Assembly (NCBI GenBank): GCA_021734665.1
Contig: JAIPIN010000003.1
Coordinates: 1-47,658 of the forward strand
DNA from: Kiritimatiellales bacterium
Lineage (GTDB): Bacteria > Patescibacteriota > Gracilibacteria > Peribacterales > Peribacteraceae
Length of the DNA stretch: 47,658 nucleotides
Direction: 5' to 3'
This document shows, piece after piece, positions 7,791 to 15,610 of the stretch. Each line of letters opens with the position of its first letter. Position 1 is the stretch's first letter. Made by a program: the position numbers and the translations under genes. Under the pieces are notes generated by a model. That model made no database searches, was not told the origin of the DNA, and was given only the letters and a program-made list of their open reading frames with translations.

Positions 7791-8135
7791 AGCTTCTTCG
7801 CCCAAATTTGAATTTTTGAGAGCCATCTTCCTCACAATCTTCGTCTGCTTTTGCTCCAATTCTTCTAAACGCATAACTAGATAAAATACGATGAAGAATA
7901 TCACTCCGAAGAAAGTGATAAATACTGCATTCTCGCGATTTTTAATACCCATTAATGATGAAATATACGTCATGACACTCGGAAAGAGCGCGATTGCTGC
8001 AACCAATCCCCAAAATATTGTCCACAAGATCCCCTCCCACAAAGTCTTTTTGTGTCTAAATACAAGACTCCATGCATACAGAATCGCAACTATTGCGACA
8101 AGAGGAGTAAGGAGTTGGTAGAGGCTGATTTCCAT
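7776..8135 (-). CDS. DUF2304 membrane protein
   Basis: A protein of about 119 residues with three likely membrane segments (LLTPLVAIVAILYAW, ILWTIFWGLVAAIALF, AVFITFFGVIFFIVFYLVM) followed by a charged coiled tail (RLEELEQKQTKIVRK). This arrangement matches the DUF2304 family, small membrane proteins usually next to GT2 glycosyltransferases, as here (GT2 at 8232-8900). The role is unproven; a membrane partner for a polyprenyl-phosphate sugar transferase is plausible. I chose ATG 8135 because TACAAT sits 8 nt before it (8144-8149), matching other start-proximal promoters in the window. The longer frame to 8186 would be untranslated upstream sequence. Confidence 0.82.
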   Translation of the reverse strand: MEISLYQLLTPLVAIVAILYAWSLVFRHKKTLWEGILWTIFWGLVAAIALFPSVMTYISSLMGIKNRENAVFITFFGVIFFIVFYLVMRLEELEQKQTKIVRKMALKNSNLGEEAPENN

Positions 8136-8231
8136 ATATTTGAATTGTACATTATTCTGTAAGATTCTAATAGAACCGAATGGCAATTAGATTGCCAGTC
8201 ATTAGCTAATTAGATAGCTGCTAATTGCTAA

Positions 8232-8900
8232 TTATCGAATGAACGACCTCAGTAATATCTTTAAAGCAGTCTTCACCCCATTCGCAAATGACTGCCCCTT
8301 AGCAAGGGTATATTCAGAATAAATGACCTTTGTAGGAACTTGTGCCGTGCGCCACTTATGTTGTGCAGACTCACGAACTATCTCTGTGCAAAATTCAAAT
8401 CCACTCATTTTTAGATCAATCTGCTTTAGTGCTTTTGGTCCAAATACTTTGAATCCACATTGGCTATCTGCAACCCACTTACCTGTAACACCAAACGTAA
8501 TTATATTTCCTATCCCGTTAAACAGTCTGCGAATGAATGGAATACGATTTCGCTGCCCGAAGCGATTAGCAAAAACAATATCTGCTTCATCTTTTTCTAT
8601 AGGCGCAAGTAACGCAGGAATATCGTCAGGACTGTGCTGCTCATCCGCATCAAGAGTTACCAATACATCTGCACCAAATCGGCGTGCCGCCTCTATGCCT
8701 GTCATGGTTGCAGCCCCTGCACCACAATTTTCTACATGATGAACAACAATCGCTCCTGCCTTGGTTGCAGCATCTGCTGTTTTATCTGTAGAACCATCAT
8801 CAACAACAATTACACTATCAACAAACTTAAGCACATCTCTAACCACTTGAGCTACACGCCCTTCTTCGTTATATGCCGGAATAACTGCAATTGTTCTCAT
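8232..8900 (-). CDS. GT2 glycosyltransferase, polyprenyl-phosphate mannosyltransferase-like
   Basis: A 222-residue GT-A family 2 enzyme resembling dolichol-phosphate mannosyl/glucosyltransferases. Motifs: IPAYNEEGRVAQVV, VDSVIVVDDGSTDKT, GAGAATMTGIEAA, VLVTLDADEQHSPDDI with the DAD metal-binding motif, and DSQCGFKVFGPKAL. No transmembrane domain is present, so it is the soluble catalytic type working at the inner membrane face. Upstream TATAAT (8908-8913) is 7 nt from the ATG, giving a nearly leaderless mRNA. The neighbouring DUF2304 protein is a common companion. It probably loads a sugar onto a lipid carrier used by the GT-C-like protein at 9052-11889. Confidence 0.9.
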   Translation of the reverse strand: MRTIAVIPAYNEEGRVAQVVRDVLKFVDSVIVVDDGSTDKTADAATKAGAIVVHHVENCGAGAATMTGIEAARRFGADVLVTLDADEQHSPDDIPALLAPIEKDEADIVFANRFGQRNRIPFIRRLFNGIGNIITFGVTGKWVADSQCGFKVFGPKALKQIDLKMSGFEFCTEIVRESAQHKWRTAQVPTKVIYSEYTLAKGQSFANGVKTALKILLRSFIR

Positions 8901-8907
8901 AAACTCA

Positions 8908-8913
8908 ATTATA
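8908..8913 (-). promoter_or_regulatory. start-proximal -10 element for the GT2 gene
   Basis: A perfect TATAAT on the minus strand ends 7 nt before the ATG at 8900. No clear -35 hexamer is visible. Transcription would start at or within a few bases of the start codon. Confidence 0.6.
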
Positions 8914-8937
8914 GATGATTATCACACAGAGGCTATC

Positions 8938-9024
8938 GCAGATTTGTTATTTAGTTAATTCGTTACTTCGTTTTTTTATATGTGTCATTTAAATGAAATA
9001 ACTAGGTAACGAAATAACGTTGCT
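8938..9024. repeat. opposed microrepeat tract (AATTCGTTACTTCG / AACGAAATAACG)
   Basis: The left arm is GTTATTTAGTTAATTCGTTA, the right arm has AACTAGGTAACGAAATAACG, separated by a T-rich spacer. Related AATTAACGAAATAACG wording is found at 15476-15560. It lies between two tandem minus-strand genes. Confidence 0.7.
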
Positions 9025-9051
9025 ATATGCAGGAATCAGACCAGAATAAAA

Positions 9052-11889
9052 TTAAGGAATGAGTATGAATGCTATCCCCGCCTTACTATCACTAATCACC
9101 ACATCAAGCCCCAGATCTGAATTATTTATAAATTCGATAAAGGTATTTACCTTTTGATGCAATGTTCCGTTCTGATCTTTCTCTATAGTTGCAGTATTGG
9201 TATCAAATACAAAACTATTGAAACCAAGCGCCTTAATACGTTCCAACGTAAGTTTTGGATCGCGCTCTTGATACAGACAATTAAAGAAGTCCAATTGATG
9301 ATCAGAAATCCCAATAATTTCTAAATTACGCGGAATGAAGTACGGAATAAATGTTCCTACACGATATAGATAAGGACGATCTGGCATATCTCGATGACGT
9401 TGAACAACTGTATCTGCCACATCATCATAATGTGGAACTGTGCGTTCTATCATTACTTCTGCAGACGCTTTCCCGAGCGGATATTCCAGAAGGTTCTTCT
9501 GTGTTTCGTACTGCCACATTCGCATAGCAAGTGCCCCAAATAGTGCCAATCCTATAAGCACGCTCGCAATAGATCGGCCTAATGTATCTGGCGCCTTTGC
9601 AACCAACACTTCTATAAATACCACTAATCCTAAGAACATCCCGATGCCATACCATATAATTCCGTTAGCCATAAACATCCACTGCACAATCATGAAGATA
9701 GTCCCTGTAAATAACCATCTAAGCCATCTGCCACGCCTGGTCCAGAAGAATGGCAATAGCAATAGAAGTGGTATTAGCAGCAGCGCAGGCGAAGTAGTTA
9801 CGTAATACCCTGTACTATCCATGTTCATTGTCGTTCTCCATGGCAAGGTTAGATAGTGACCCCACCCTTTCTCAAATCCCCAGTAACGATCAAGCTCTTC
9901 TACACCACCAGAAGGTTTGCATAACGGATGTTCACGGTCTACAAGAAGCTCTGCTGGAAGCTGACTAATATTTTTACCATCAAAGTCGTCAGATATTTCG
10001 TAAATGCGCAAATCCGGTGAAATATTATTTGGTGCTTTAAATTCAAGTCTAGGAATAATATTGCCATGAAGGAAATTGTTATGTGCTACCCACGGCAAAA
10101 TAGCTACAAAGAATGAAGCTCCAAAAATTGCAGCTGCTAATAGAGTTGATTTGATATTCTTCTTATATCTCACAGAAACTGCACTAATAACTACTAGACC
10201 AATAGCAGCTGAAGTAATAAGAAAAGCCTTAGGAGAAATATTTACGCTGCCTCCAAATATTCTCTCTAGAGTACGAGTGATATTTAGTCCCTGCCATGTA
10301 AATATTGCAATTGCTATAAAAATCATTCCTATAAATGCAGACCAGTTCAGCATTACTCCAACCAATATTGTTCCAAGTGTAATGAGTACCATTACAGCTG
10401 TTGGCTTTATAGCAAATGCAAATCCTCCAAATATACCAGCTGCAATAAGCCATCGCATAGACCTGTAAGAGTCTCTACATTCTCCATCTTCATCTGGATT
10501 GAACAGGAATAAGAAAACGCATAGCATACTAAGAACACCCATTAAGAAGACTGCGTTATCAATCTTCATGTCGGCAAAAGAGAAGTGCCCAACCATTGGT
10601 AGTGTGTAATACATAAGTGCCGCCAAAACCCCCCTACCCTTACCAAGAAAAGCACTTGTAAATGTGAATACGGAAAGAGTCGCAAGTAATCCTGCACTCC
10701 AGTTAATCATCATAGATGCAGATGCCCCAAAGCTGCTCTCGTATCCAAAGAGCAAGAACCCAAGTGACGTAAGATACTCCCAGAAAAATGGAGCCATAGA
10801 GAATATGAAGTGACCATAACTGACCATTAGCCTTGGCCTATTCAAATAACTTCCAAGATCATCCCACCCAATAGGGAATGGGCGTACTACAGAAAGGAAA
10901 TTGAATGCTAGATATGTAATTAGTAACCATGAAAGAAGAATGAAAGGATCACGCCATGATCGATTACATTCCCATGAAGCAGACAGTAATTGTTCATGCC
11001 AATATTTAGCATGTTTGTATCCAATTAATGGTATTACAATCAAAAGTCCCCATCCCACAGGTGCCGAAAATAATGGCAGGAATGGCATGTGCAAACTGAT
11101 AACTGCCAAAAACCATAGTAGTGCAATAAAAGCGCATGCCCCAAGTCCTACACTTAACATTGATTCAATAAGAAGCCTCTTTGGTTTTAATTTCAACCAT
11201 GTAATAATCGCATGCCCCATAACCAACATCTCAAATAATAGAACCAAAATAAAAATCAAAAGAGGAACCACGCGAGTAACGAATGATTTTTGAATACAGA
11301 TTCCTTTCATGTTAAAAACCTTTGCTCCGTTATTAAATGTGCCTACTTGAGTAAGGCAATTATGACTCATCAACCGATCCATATTGTCTTGAAGTGTTTG
11401 CAGACCTTCTTCTCCTACATTTGTATAAACTCTAGGCAAAGGTTCTACAAGTCTACGTATAGAAACATCCCCAACACTAAGAGTAGAAAATACTGTAAAT
11501 ATTAACCATAAAGATCCAACAAATAGCAAAAGCATGTGCCATGGCTTTACCTGCCATTTGAGCTCTACTCTCCCCGTCTTAAAGGCGATATAGCCAATAG
11601 CTAATCCATAAATAATTGCGCTTACAACTGCATATGCAAAGAATGGTGACATGCGATTAATACTGTGTTCTAAGAAAGGCCAAAAGCTATTTAAACCACG
11701 ACATATATATGGAACAACTCCATTCGCTGAGCTGTCACAAGAACTGGCCAAAGCATCAAAAACAGGACGTTCCAAGAATACAATGCCGTGATATGGCACT
11801 CCCAAGTAGTAAAGGAATGTGTATGCCCCCCATATAAGGAGAACCACAAAGAAGGCAATTGATAGATACTTGATAGTCTGCTTCTGCAT
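9052..11889 (-). CDS. large polytopic membrane protein, GT-C glycosyltransferase-like
   Basis: A 945-residue protein with about 14-18 hydrophobic spans. The N-terminal part (to about residue 240) has two extracytoplasmic loops containing Cys pairs (ASSCDSSAN, YICRGL, HNCLTQ, GICIQK). The central part carries PIGWDDLGSYLNRPRLMVSYG, an acidic pair in the first large loop after a membrane segment, as in GT-C lipid-linked sugar transferases (GT39/GT83-like). The C-terminal 150 residues are soluble and probably external. I infer transfer of a sugar from a polyprenyl-phosphate donor made by the GT2/DUF2304 pair next door. No family can be assigned by eye, so the function is tentative; the reading frame and topology are clear. 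Confidence 0.75.
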   Translation of the reverse strand: MQKQTIKYLSIAFFVVLLIWGAYTFLYYLGVPYHGIVFLERPVFDALASSCDSSANGVVPYICRGLNSFWPFLEHSINRMSPFFAYAVVSAIIYGLAIGYIAFKTGRVELKWQVKPWHMLLLFVGSLWLIFTVFSTLSVGDVSIRRLVEPLPRVYTNVGEEGLQTLQDNMDRLMSHNCLTQVGTFNNGAKVFNMKGICIQKSFVTRVVPLLIFILVLLFEMLVMGHAIITWLKLKPKRLLIESMLSVGLGACAFIALLWFLAVISLHMPFLPLFSAPVGWGLLIVIPLIGYKHAKYWHEQLLSASWECNRSWRDPFILLSWLLITYLAFNFLSVVRPFPIGWDDLGSYLNRPRLMVSYGHFIFSMAPFFWEYLTSLGFLLFGYESSFGASASMMINWSAGLLATLSVFTFTSAFLGKGRGVLAALMYYTLPMVGHFSFADMKIDNAVFLMGVLSMLCVFLFLFNPDEDGECRDSYRSMRWLIAAGIFGGFAFAIKPTAVMVLITLGTILVGVMLNWSAFIGMIFIAIAIFTWQGLNITRTLERIFGGSVNISPKAFLITSAAIGLVVISAVSVRYKKNIKSTLLAAAIFGASFFVAILPWVAHNNFLHGNIIPRLEFKAPNNISPDLRIYEISDDFDGKNISQLPAELLVDREHPLCKPSGGVEELDRYWGFEKGWGHYLTLPWRTTMNMDSTGYYVTTSPALLLIPLLLLLPFFWTRRGRWLRWLFTGTIFMIVQWMFMANGIIWYGIGMFLGLVVFIEVLVAKAPDTLGRSIASVLIGLALFGALAMRMWQYETQKNLLEYPLGKASAEVMIERTVPHYDDVADTVVQRHRDMPDRPYLYRVGTFIPYFIPRNLEIIGISDHQLDFFNCLYQERDPKLTLERIKALGFNSFVFDTNTATIEKDQNGTLHQKVNTFIEFINNSDLGLDVVISDSKAGIAFILIP

Positions 11890-12026
11890 ATGTGGATGTA
11901 GGTTAGCAATGATTGAGAGAAAAGGAAATCTAGGTGATTATTATGATTAAATAAATTGATAACCTTTCATATCTTTGGCTGCTTCAATTGCTTCCAATTA
12001 GACATAGAAACCAGTATAAAACACCC

Positions 12027-13238
12027 GTGTCATTCAACCATTCTGATATTCGGCTTCAATTCCCCATCTTAAAGAAGGGCACATATCTTGATAGCGCCGC
12101 AACTGCACAAAAGCCCCAAGTAGTAATTGACTCAATGAAACATTTTTACGAAACAGAAAACGCAAATGTCCACCGAGGAATGCATATGCTTTCGGAAAAA
12201 GCTACAACCGCCTTCGAAGAAGCGCGCACTTCTGTACAAAAATTTATTAATGCTAAATCAGCAGAAGAAATTATATTCACTTCTGGTAGTACTGAGGGCA
12301 TCAACCTAGTTGCAAAAACATGGGGGAAAGAAAATTTAGGAGAAGAAGATTCAGTTTTGATAACTCTGCTGGAACATCATTCAAACATTACACCTTGGAT
12401 ACAGCTAAAAGATGAAAATGACTGCGCAGTAGAATGGGTGGAACTTGATCAAAATGAAAATATTGATATAACTCAGCTAGACAAACATCTGGCGAATGGA
12501 AATGTAAAACTAGTTGCGATCACTGGGCAGAGCAATGTAACTGGTGTGCGAACTCCTCTTAAAGAGATAATAAATAAGACACACGAAGCAGGTGCATTGG
12601 CACTCGTAGATGCAGCACAACTTTCTGCACATCATCCAATTGATGTACAAGATTTAGAATGTGACTTTTTGGTTTTGTCTGGACATAAACTTTATGGTCC
12701 TACAGGAATAGGAGTTTTGTATGGCAAACGTGAACTGCTCGAAAGTATGCCCCCCTTCTTAACTGGCGGAGGAATGATAAAAGAAGTTAAACGTGATCAC
12801 TTCACATGTGCAGCCATTCCAACAAAATTTGAAGCAGGCACTCCACCAATCGCACAAGCAGTGGGGCTGCGGACTGCCATAGATTGGCTTTTGCAATTTA
12901 ATTGGGAAGATATAGAAGCACATGAGCGCTCACTTATAGAAAAATCATTTTCTGAACTCAGAAAAATTGAAGGGCTTACAATCCTAGGACCAAGTGATCC
13001 AAAAAATATTTCTGGATGCTTAAGTTTTGTAATTGATGGCATTCATCCGCATGACCTTACAGATATTATTGGGCAGAAAGGCGTGTTCATGCGTGCAGGC
13101 CATCACTGCGCTCAACCTTTGCATGAGCATTACGGAATCCCAGCATCCACCCGCCTCTCGATTGGAATTTATAATAATGGAGAGGACATAGAAAAAATAA
13201 CTCCCGCCATCCAAGAGGCAATAAAGATATTTTCCTAG
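12027..13238 (+). CDS. sufS: cysteine desulfurase, SufS type
   Basis: A PLP enzyme that removes sulfur from cysteine for Fe-S cluster assembly. Group II desulfurase motifs: YLDSAATAQKPQVV, ENANVHRGMHMLSEKAT, FTSGSTEGINLVAKTW, LEHHSNITPW, DAAQLSAHHPIDVQ, SGHKLYGPTGIGVLYG with the PLP lysine, and RAGHHCAQPLHEHYGIP with the catalytic Cys in the short SufS-type loop. I chose GTG 12027 (SFNHSDIRLQFPILKKG follows) because TATAAA sits 6 nt upstream (12015-12020) and the family starts there; a TTG at 11988 is unlikely. The gene is followed 37 bp later by sufU, its usual sulfur acceptor. Confidence 0.95.
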   Translation: MSFNHSDIRLQFPILKKGTYLDSAATAQKPQVVIDSMKHFYETENANVHRGMHMLSEKATTAFEEARTSVQKFINAKSAEEIIFTSGSTEGINLVAKTWGKENLGEEDSVLITLLEHHSNITPWIQLKDENDCAVEWVELDQNENIDITQLDKHLANGNVKLVAITGQSNVTGVRTPLKEIINKTHEAGALALVDAAQLSAHHPIDVQDLECDFLVLSGHKLYGPTGIGVLYGKRELLESMPPFLTGGGMIKEVKRDHFTCAAIPTKFEAGTPPIAQAVGLRTAIDWLLQFNWEDIEAHERSLIEKSFSELRKIEGLTILGPSDPKNISGCLSFVIDGIHPHDLTDIIGQKGVFMRAGHHCAQPLHEHYGIPASTRLSIGIYNNGEDIEKITPAIQEAIKIFS

Positions 13239-13275
13239 CCCCAGCCCCAGCCCTAGCCCCAGCCCAAGCCCCACC
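13238..13275. repeat. CCCCAGCCCTAG microrepeat in the sufS-sufU spacer
   Basis: About six imperfect copies of a 6-bp CCCCAG/CCCTAG unit fill the entire 37-bp gap between sufS and sufU. It is the complement of the GGGCTTGGGCTAGGG tract at 2540-2627. No space is left for a ribosome-binding site or a separate promoter. Confidence 0.8.
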
Positions 13276-13698
13276 ATGGACCTCTACGCAGAAAACATCC
13301 TTGACCACTTCAAAAGCCCTCGTAATAGAGGAGAGATCAAAGACCCAACTGTAGAGCATGAAGAATTGAACCTGAGTTGTGGAGATAAAATCACAATTCA
13401 ATTGGCCATAGAGAATGATGTGATTAAAGAAAGCCAGTGGAAAGGAAGCGGATGCGCGATCAGCATTGGAGCAATGTCTATATTATCCGAAGAACTGGAA
13501 GGGAAATCTGTAGAAGAAGCCTCAGCTTTATCTATAGATGATGTTAAGAAGTTACTTGGAGTACCAATCAGCCAAAGAAGACTGAAGTGTGCGATGCTGT
13601 GTTTACATACATTGAAGAATGCGCTGCATTCATTTAAGCATGAAGATACTCAAAGTTGGACAGAGACTATTGGACAAGAAGAAATGAAAAATGAATAA
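13276..13698 (+). CDS. sufU: SufU-type Fe-S assembly / sulfur-relay protein
   Basis: A 140-residue IscU/NifU-N family protein. The three expected cysteine regions are visible: LSCGD (Cys-Gly-Asp), GSGCAISIGAMS, and RRLKCAMLCLHTLKNAL. Length and the GSGCAIS spacing favour SufU, which accepts sulfur from SufS through a zinc site, over IscU. It is transcribed with sufS. No sufBCD genes are near, so the rest of the system must lie elsewhere. The C-terminus (QEEMKNE) and its TAA stop are encoded within an AATGAAAAATG microrepeat, suggesting the natural end was replaced by repeat sequence. Confidence 0.92.
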   Translation: MDLYAENILDHFKSPRNRGEIKDPTVEHEELNLSCGDKITIQLAIENDVIKESQWKGSGCAISIGAMSILSEELEGKSVEEASALSIDDVKKLLGVPISQRRLKCAMLCLHTLKNALHSFKHEDTQSWTETIGQEEMKNE

Positions 13699-13756
13699 TG
13701 AAAAATGAATAATTAGTTCAAGGTAGCATTTTTCATTCTTAATTATTAATTTTCCA
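13683..13756. repeat. opposed microrepeat tract (AATGAAAAATGAATA / TTTTTCATTCTTAATT)
   Basis: The left arm has two copies of GAAAAATGAATAATG, the right arm has TTTTTCATTCTTAATTATTA. The arms can pair. Related AATGAAAAATGAATA sequence recurs at 20757-20870, 37846-37932 and 39412-39460. The left arm supplies the stop codon of sufU. Confidence 0.8.
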
Positions 13757-14014
13757 GCCGCCCTAGCTCCAGCCTTCGCTAACAGCCGTCGCCAAGGCTA
13801 TGGCCGTCAAGAAGCTACGGCTGGCAGGCAGTGCCCAGACCCGCGCAGCGGGGCGTGATAAAAAAGACTAGCTCGATTGCGGAGCAATTAGAATCATTCA
13901 CCTCAACGGAACAAGCCGCACTAGCTCCAGCCTTCGCTAAAGCTACGGCCGGCAGGCAGTGGTAGAGCACCTCGGTTGCGGAACCATTAGACTCATTCAC
14001 ACTCAACGTAACAA
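13757..14014 (+). pseudogene. two degenerate tRNA-like copies upstream of tRNA-Thr
   Basis: Copy 1 (13757-13914) starts GCCGCCCTAGCTC and copy 2 (13915-14014) starts GCCGCACTAGCTC, both matching the 5' end of the tRNA-Thr at 14015. Each is split in the D arm by an insert beginning CAGCCTTCGCTAA and ending GGC(T/C)GGCAGG: 59 bp in copy 1 (13770-13828), 29 bp in copy 2 (13928-13956). After the insert, copy 2 resumes CAGTGGTAGAGCACCTC, then diverges. Both end in a near-identical spacer (ATTAGAATCATTCACC at 13888; ATTAGACTCATTCACA at 13987). Neither can fold as a full tRNA. Confidence 0.75.
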
Positions 14015-14089
14015 GCCGCCCTAGCTCAGTGGTAGAGCACCTCCATGGTAAGGAGGGGGTCACGAGTTCAAATCTCGTGGGCGGCTCCA
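14015..14089 (+). tRNA. trnT: tRNA-Thr (anticodon GGU), CCA encoded
   Basis: Cloverleaf: acceptor GCCGCCC (14015-14021) pairs with GGGCGGC; the D arm has AGCTCAGTGGTAGAGC; anticodon stem CCTCC/GGAGG encloses loop ATGGTAA with anticodon GGT; the T arm has CACGAGTTCAAATCTCGTG; discriminator T and genomic CCA end at 14089. It reads ACC/ACU threonine codons. It is preceded by two broken copies of its own 5' half. Confidence 0.95.
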
Positions 14090-14196
14090 TTCGTCTTCGC
14101 GGTATACAAGCAACAAGGCTACGATCAATCAATTCCATTAATAATGTTGGCGATCCCGCTACGACGCAATGGTGTTTTGTGTTACATTTCATTGCT

Positions 14197-14436
14197 ATGG
14201 ATTACGTTTATATCTTGGAATCAGCACGCAGCACGCAGCATTGGTATGTAGGCATAACTAATGACCTACAAAGACGACTTAATGAGCATAATAAAGGCGA
14301 TTCAATACACACGAATAAATACAAACCTTGGATCATTAAAAATTACATTGCATTTAAAGATAGGGCAAAGGCAGAAGCATTTGAACAATACTTAAAAACA
14401 CAATCGGGAAGATCATTTGTAAAGAGACACTTTTAA
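14197..14436 (+). CDS. GIY-YIG nuclease domain mini-protein
   Basis: A 79-residue single-domain GIY-YIG protein of the UPF0213/YhbQ-like group. The motif appears as VYILES followed by HWYVGITNDLQRRLNEHN, giving the two tyrosines, the catalytic Arg (QRRL) and the conserved Asn; the Glu lies in KAEAFEQYLK. The bacterial family is often annotated as putative endonuclease; its cellular role is not established. I chose ATG 14197 because the domain starts there and TACATT is 8 nt upstream; the open frame back to 14029 runs through the tRNA and is spurious. Codons for ARSTQH come from a CAGCACG microrepeat. Confidence 0.85.
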   Translation: MDYVYILESARSTQHWYVGITNDLQRRLNEHNKGDSIHTNKYKPWIIKNYIAFKDRAKAEAFEQYLKTQSGRSFVKRHF

Positions 14437-14546
14437 ATAACAAGCCCGTCGCGCCGAAGCGGGATCGCCACTGCAAGGATATCATTAATGGACACAAGCA
14501 TACCGATTACGTTACCGCGAAGGCGGACAAAAAAAGCACATAAATC

Positions 14547-14575
14547 TTGACGCCTCGTGCCTACCCCCTTAATCT
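14547..14575 (+). promoter_or_regulatory. sigma-70-type promoter for rpsF-rpsR
   Basis: TTGACG (14547-14552), a 17-bp spacer, and TAATCT (14570-14575). This is the best -35/-10 pair in the window. It predicts a transcript start near 14582, about 45 nt before the rpsF ATG, one of few genes here with a real leader. Confidence 0.65.
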
Positions 14576-14590
14576 GCGTCAGCACGATTT

Positions 14591-14610
14591 CCTCATATCC
14601 AAATATGAGG
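14591..14610 (+). promoter_or_regulatory. hairpin in the rpsF leader
   Basis: CCTCATAT (14591-14598) and ATATGAGG (14603-14610) form a perfect 8-bp stem with loop CCAA, 17 nt before the rpsF ATG. It could be a translational control site for the S6/S18 operon, but it does not show the CCG-containing bulge expected of the known S6:S18-binding leader, so any autoregulation is conjecture. Confidence 0.5.
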
Positions 14611-14627
14611 TTTCACCCAAGAATCGT

Positions 14628-15227
14628 ATGATATCTTTACAATCAACAGCGGCAACAGATACAGATTTAGACGATCAGGAGACTGATGTGCGTCTTTATG
14701 AGTGTTCTGTGCTGTATCCTTTCCCTCTTAACCAAAAAGAGGAAAAAGATATTATTGATGGTGTAGAAGAGATATTCAAAGAGGCAGGCGCCAGAGAAGT
14801 AGCCAAAGATAAATGGGGACGCAGAGGGCTCGCCTACCCTATTAAAGGACACAACGAAGGTGCATTTATTATCTACCATCTTGAAATTGATCCTTCTAAA
14901 GTTAAAGAAATTAATGAAGCTTTGCGCATTTCGCACGGAGTACTTAGACATCTTATGATCAAGCCCCCTAAGGGATACCAAATTACAAAGTTTTCAGCAT
15001 CTTACGAAAAGTGGCTAAATGAACGCGAGACTGTAGAAGAAAAACGAGAATCAGAGAAAGAAGAAGAGCTACAGCGCCGTGTAACAGAAAAAGCCAGACG
15101 CCAAGCTAAGCGTGTAGAAAAAGAACAGAAGGATAAGCCCCCTGTAACAAAAGAAACTACTGTAGAAAAAGACAAACTCTCCGAAGAGTTGGAAAAGCTT
15201 ATTTCCGATGATGAACTAGATCTCTAA
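14628..15227 (+). CDS. rpsF: small ribosomal subunit protein bS6, extended C-terminus
   Basis: bS6 pairs with bS18 on the 30S platform. The core (about residues 20-115) is recognisable: DVRLYECSVLYPFPLN, a helix with VEEIFKEAGAREVAKDKWGR, GLAYPIKGHNEGAFIIYHLE, and RISHGVLRHLMIKPP. A 75-residue, highly charged Glu/Lys/Arg tail (EEKRESEKEEELQRRVTEKA) follows, giving about 199 residues against the usual 95-135. Start ATG 14628 fits the promoter at 14547-14575 and the leader hairpin. It lies 8 bp before rpsR without the ssb gene that sits between them in many bacteria. Confidence 0.92.
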   Translation: MISLQSTAATDTDLDDQETDVRLYECSVLYPFPLNQKEEKDIIDGVEEIFKEAGAREVAKDKWGRRGLAYPIKGHNEGAFIIYHLEIDPSKVKEINEALRISHGVLRHLMIKPPKGYQITKFSASYEKWLNERETVEEKRESEKEEELQRRVTEKARRQAKRVEKEQKDKPPVTKETTVEKDKLSEELEKLISDDELDL

Positions 15228-15235
15228 TTTCTATT

Positions 15236-15472
15236 ATGGCTAAAAATCCTCAGCAAAGGCGAAGCGATCCAAGACGCAAAAAATGCCCATTCTGCGAAGG
15301 TGGCGCTAAATATATTGATTATAAAGACTATCCAACTATAAAACCTTATACCGATTACTTTGGTTCTGTTCGCCAGCGTTACTACACTGGAATTTGCCTA
15401 AAGCATCAGAAAATGCTGAGAACTGCAATCCAGAGGGCACGATTCATGGGGATGCTCGCCTACAGGAAATAA
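15236..15472 (+). CDS. rpsR: small ribosomal subunit protein bS18
   Basis: A 78-residue bS18 with a basic N-terminus (QRRSDPRRKKCPFCEG), DYKDYPTIKPYTDYFGSV and the conserved C-terminal RNA-binding part TGICLKHQKMLRTAIQRARFMGMLAY. The CPFC pair plus the later Cys resembles zinc-containing C+ S18 forms. It is co-transcribed with rpsF, 8 bp downstream. Downstream is an opposed microrepeat tract and no obvious U-tailed terminator. Confidence 0.97.
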   Translation: MAKNPQQRRSDPRRKKCPFCEGGAKYIDYKDYPTIKPYTDYFGSVRQRYYTGICLKHQKMLRTAIQRARFMGMLAYRK

Positions 15473-15475
15473 CGT

Positions 15476-15562
15476 TATTTTGTTACTACACTATTTCGTT
15501 TGCAGAATAGAACTTTTTGCAAAAAAAATGAATTAACGAATTAACGAAATAACGAATCTGCG
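15476..15562. repeat. opposed microrepeat tract (AACGTTATTTTGTTAC / ATTAACGAAATAACG)
   Basis: The left arm is TAACGTTATTTTGTTACTAC, the right arm repeats AATTAACGAATTAACG. They can pair across a T/A-rich spacer. It is related in sequence to the tract at 8938-9024. It separates rpsR from the YebC gene on the same strand. Confidence 0.7.
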
Positions 15563-15610
15563 ATAAACTTTGCTATAGTAACAACTTACATCTTATTAAC
15601 TACTTCTATC

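Noticed and set aside
13238-13275. CRISPR-like short repeats
   Set aside because: Units are 6 bp without spacers. No array of 25-40 bp repeats with unique spacers, and no cas genes, occur anywhere in the window.
12797-13401. Minus-strand ORFs across the sufS/sufU junction with GLGLGLGLGLGKYLY-type sequence
   Set aside because: They are translations of the CCCCAG microrepeat and of the antisense of sufS.
13815-14192. Minus-strand ORF reading MEPPTRFELVTPSLPWRCST
   Set aside because: It is the antisense of the tRNA-Thr and its broken copies. This wording is a well-known artefact of translating tRNA genes backwards.
14029-14196. Extended N-terminus for the GIY-YIG protein
   Set aside because: It would start inside tRNA-Thr. 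The domain and a start-proximal -10 support ATG 14197.
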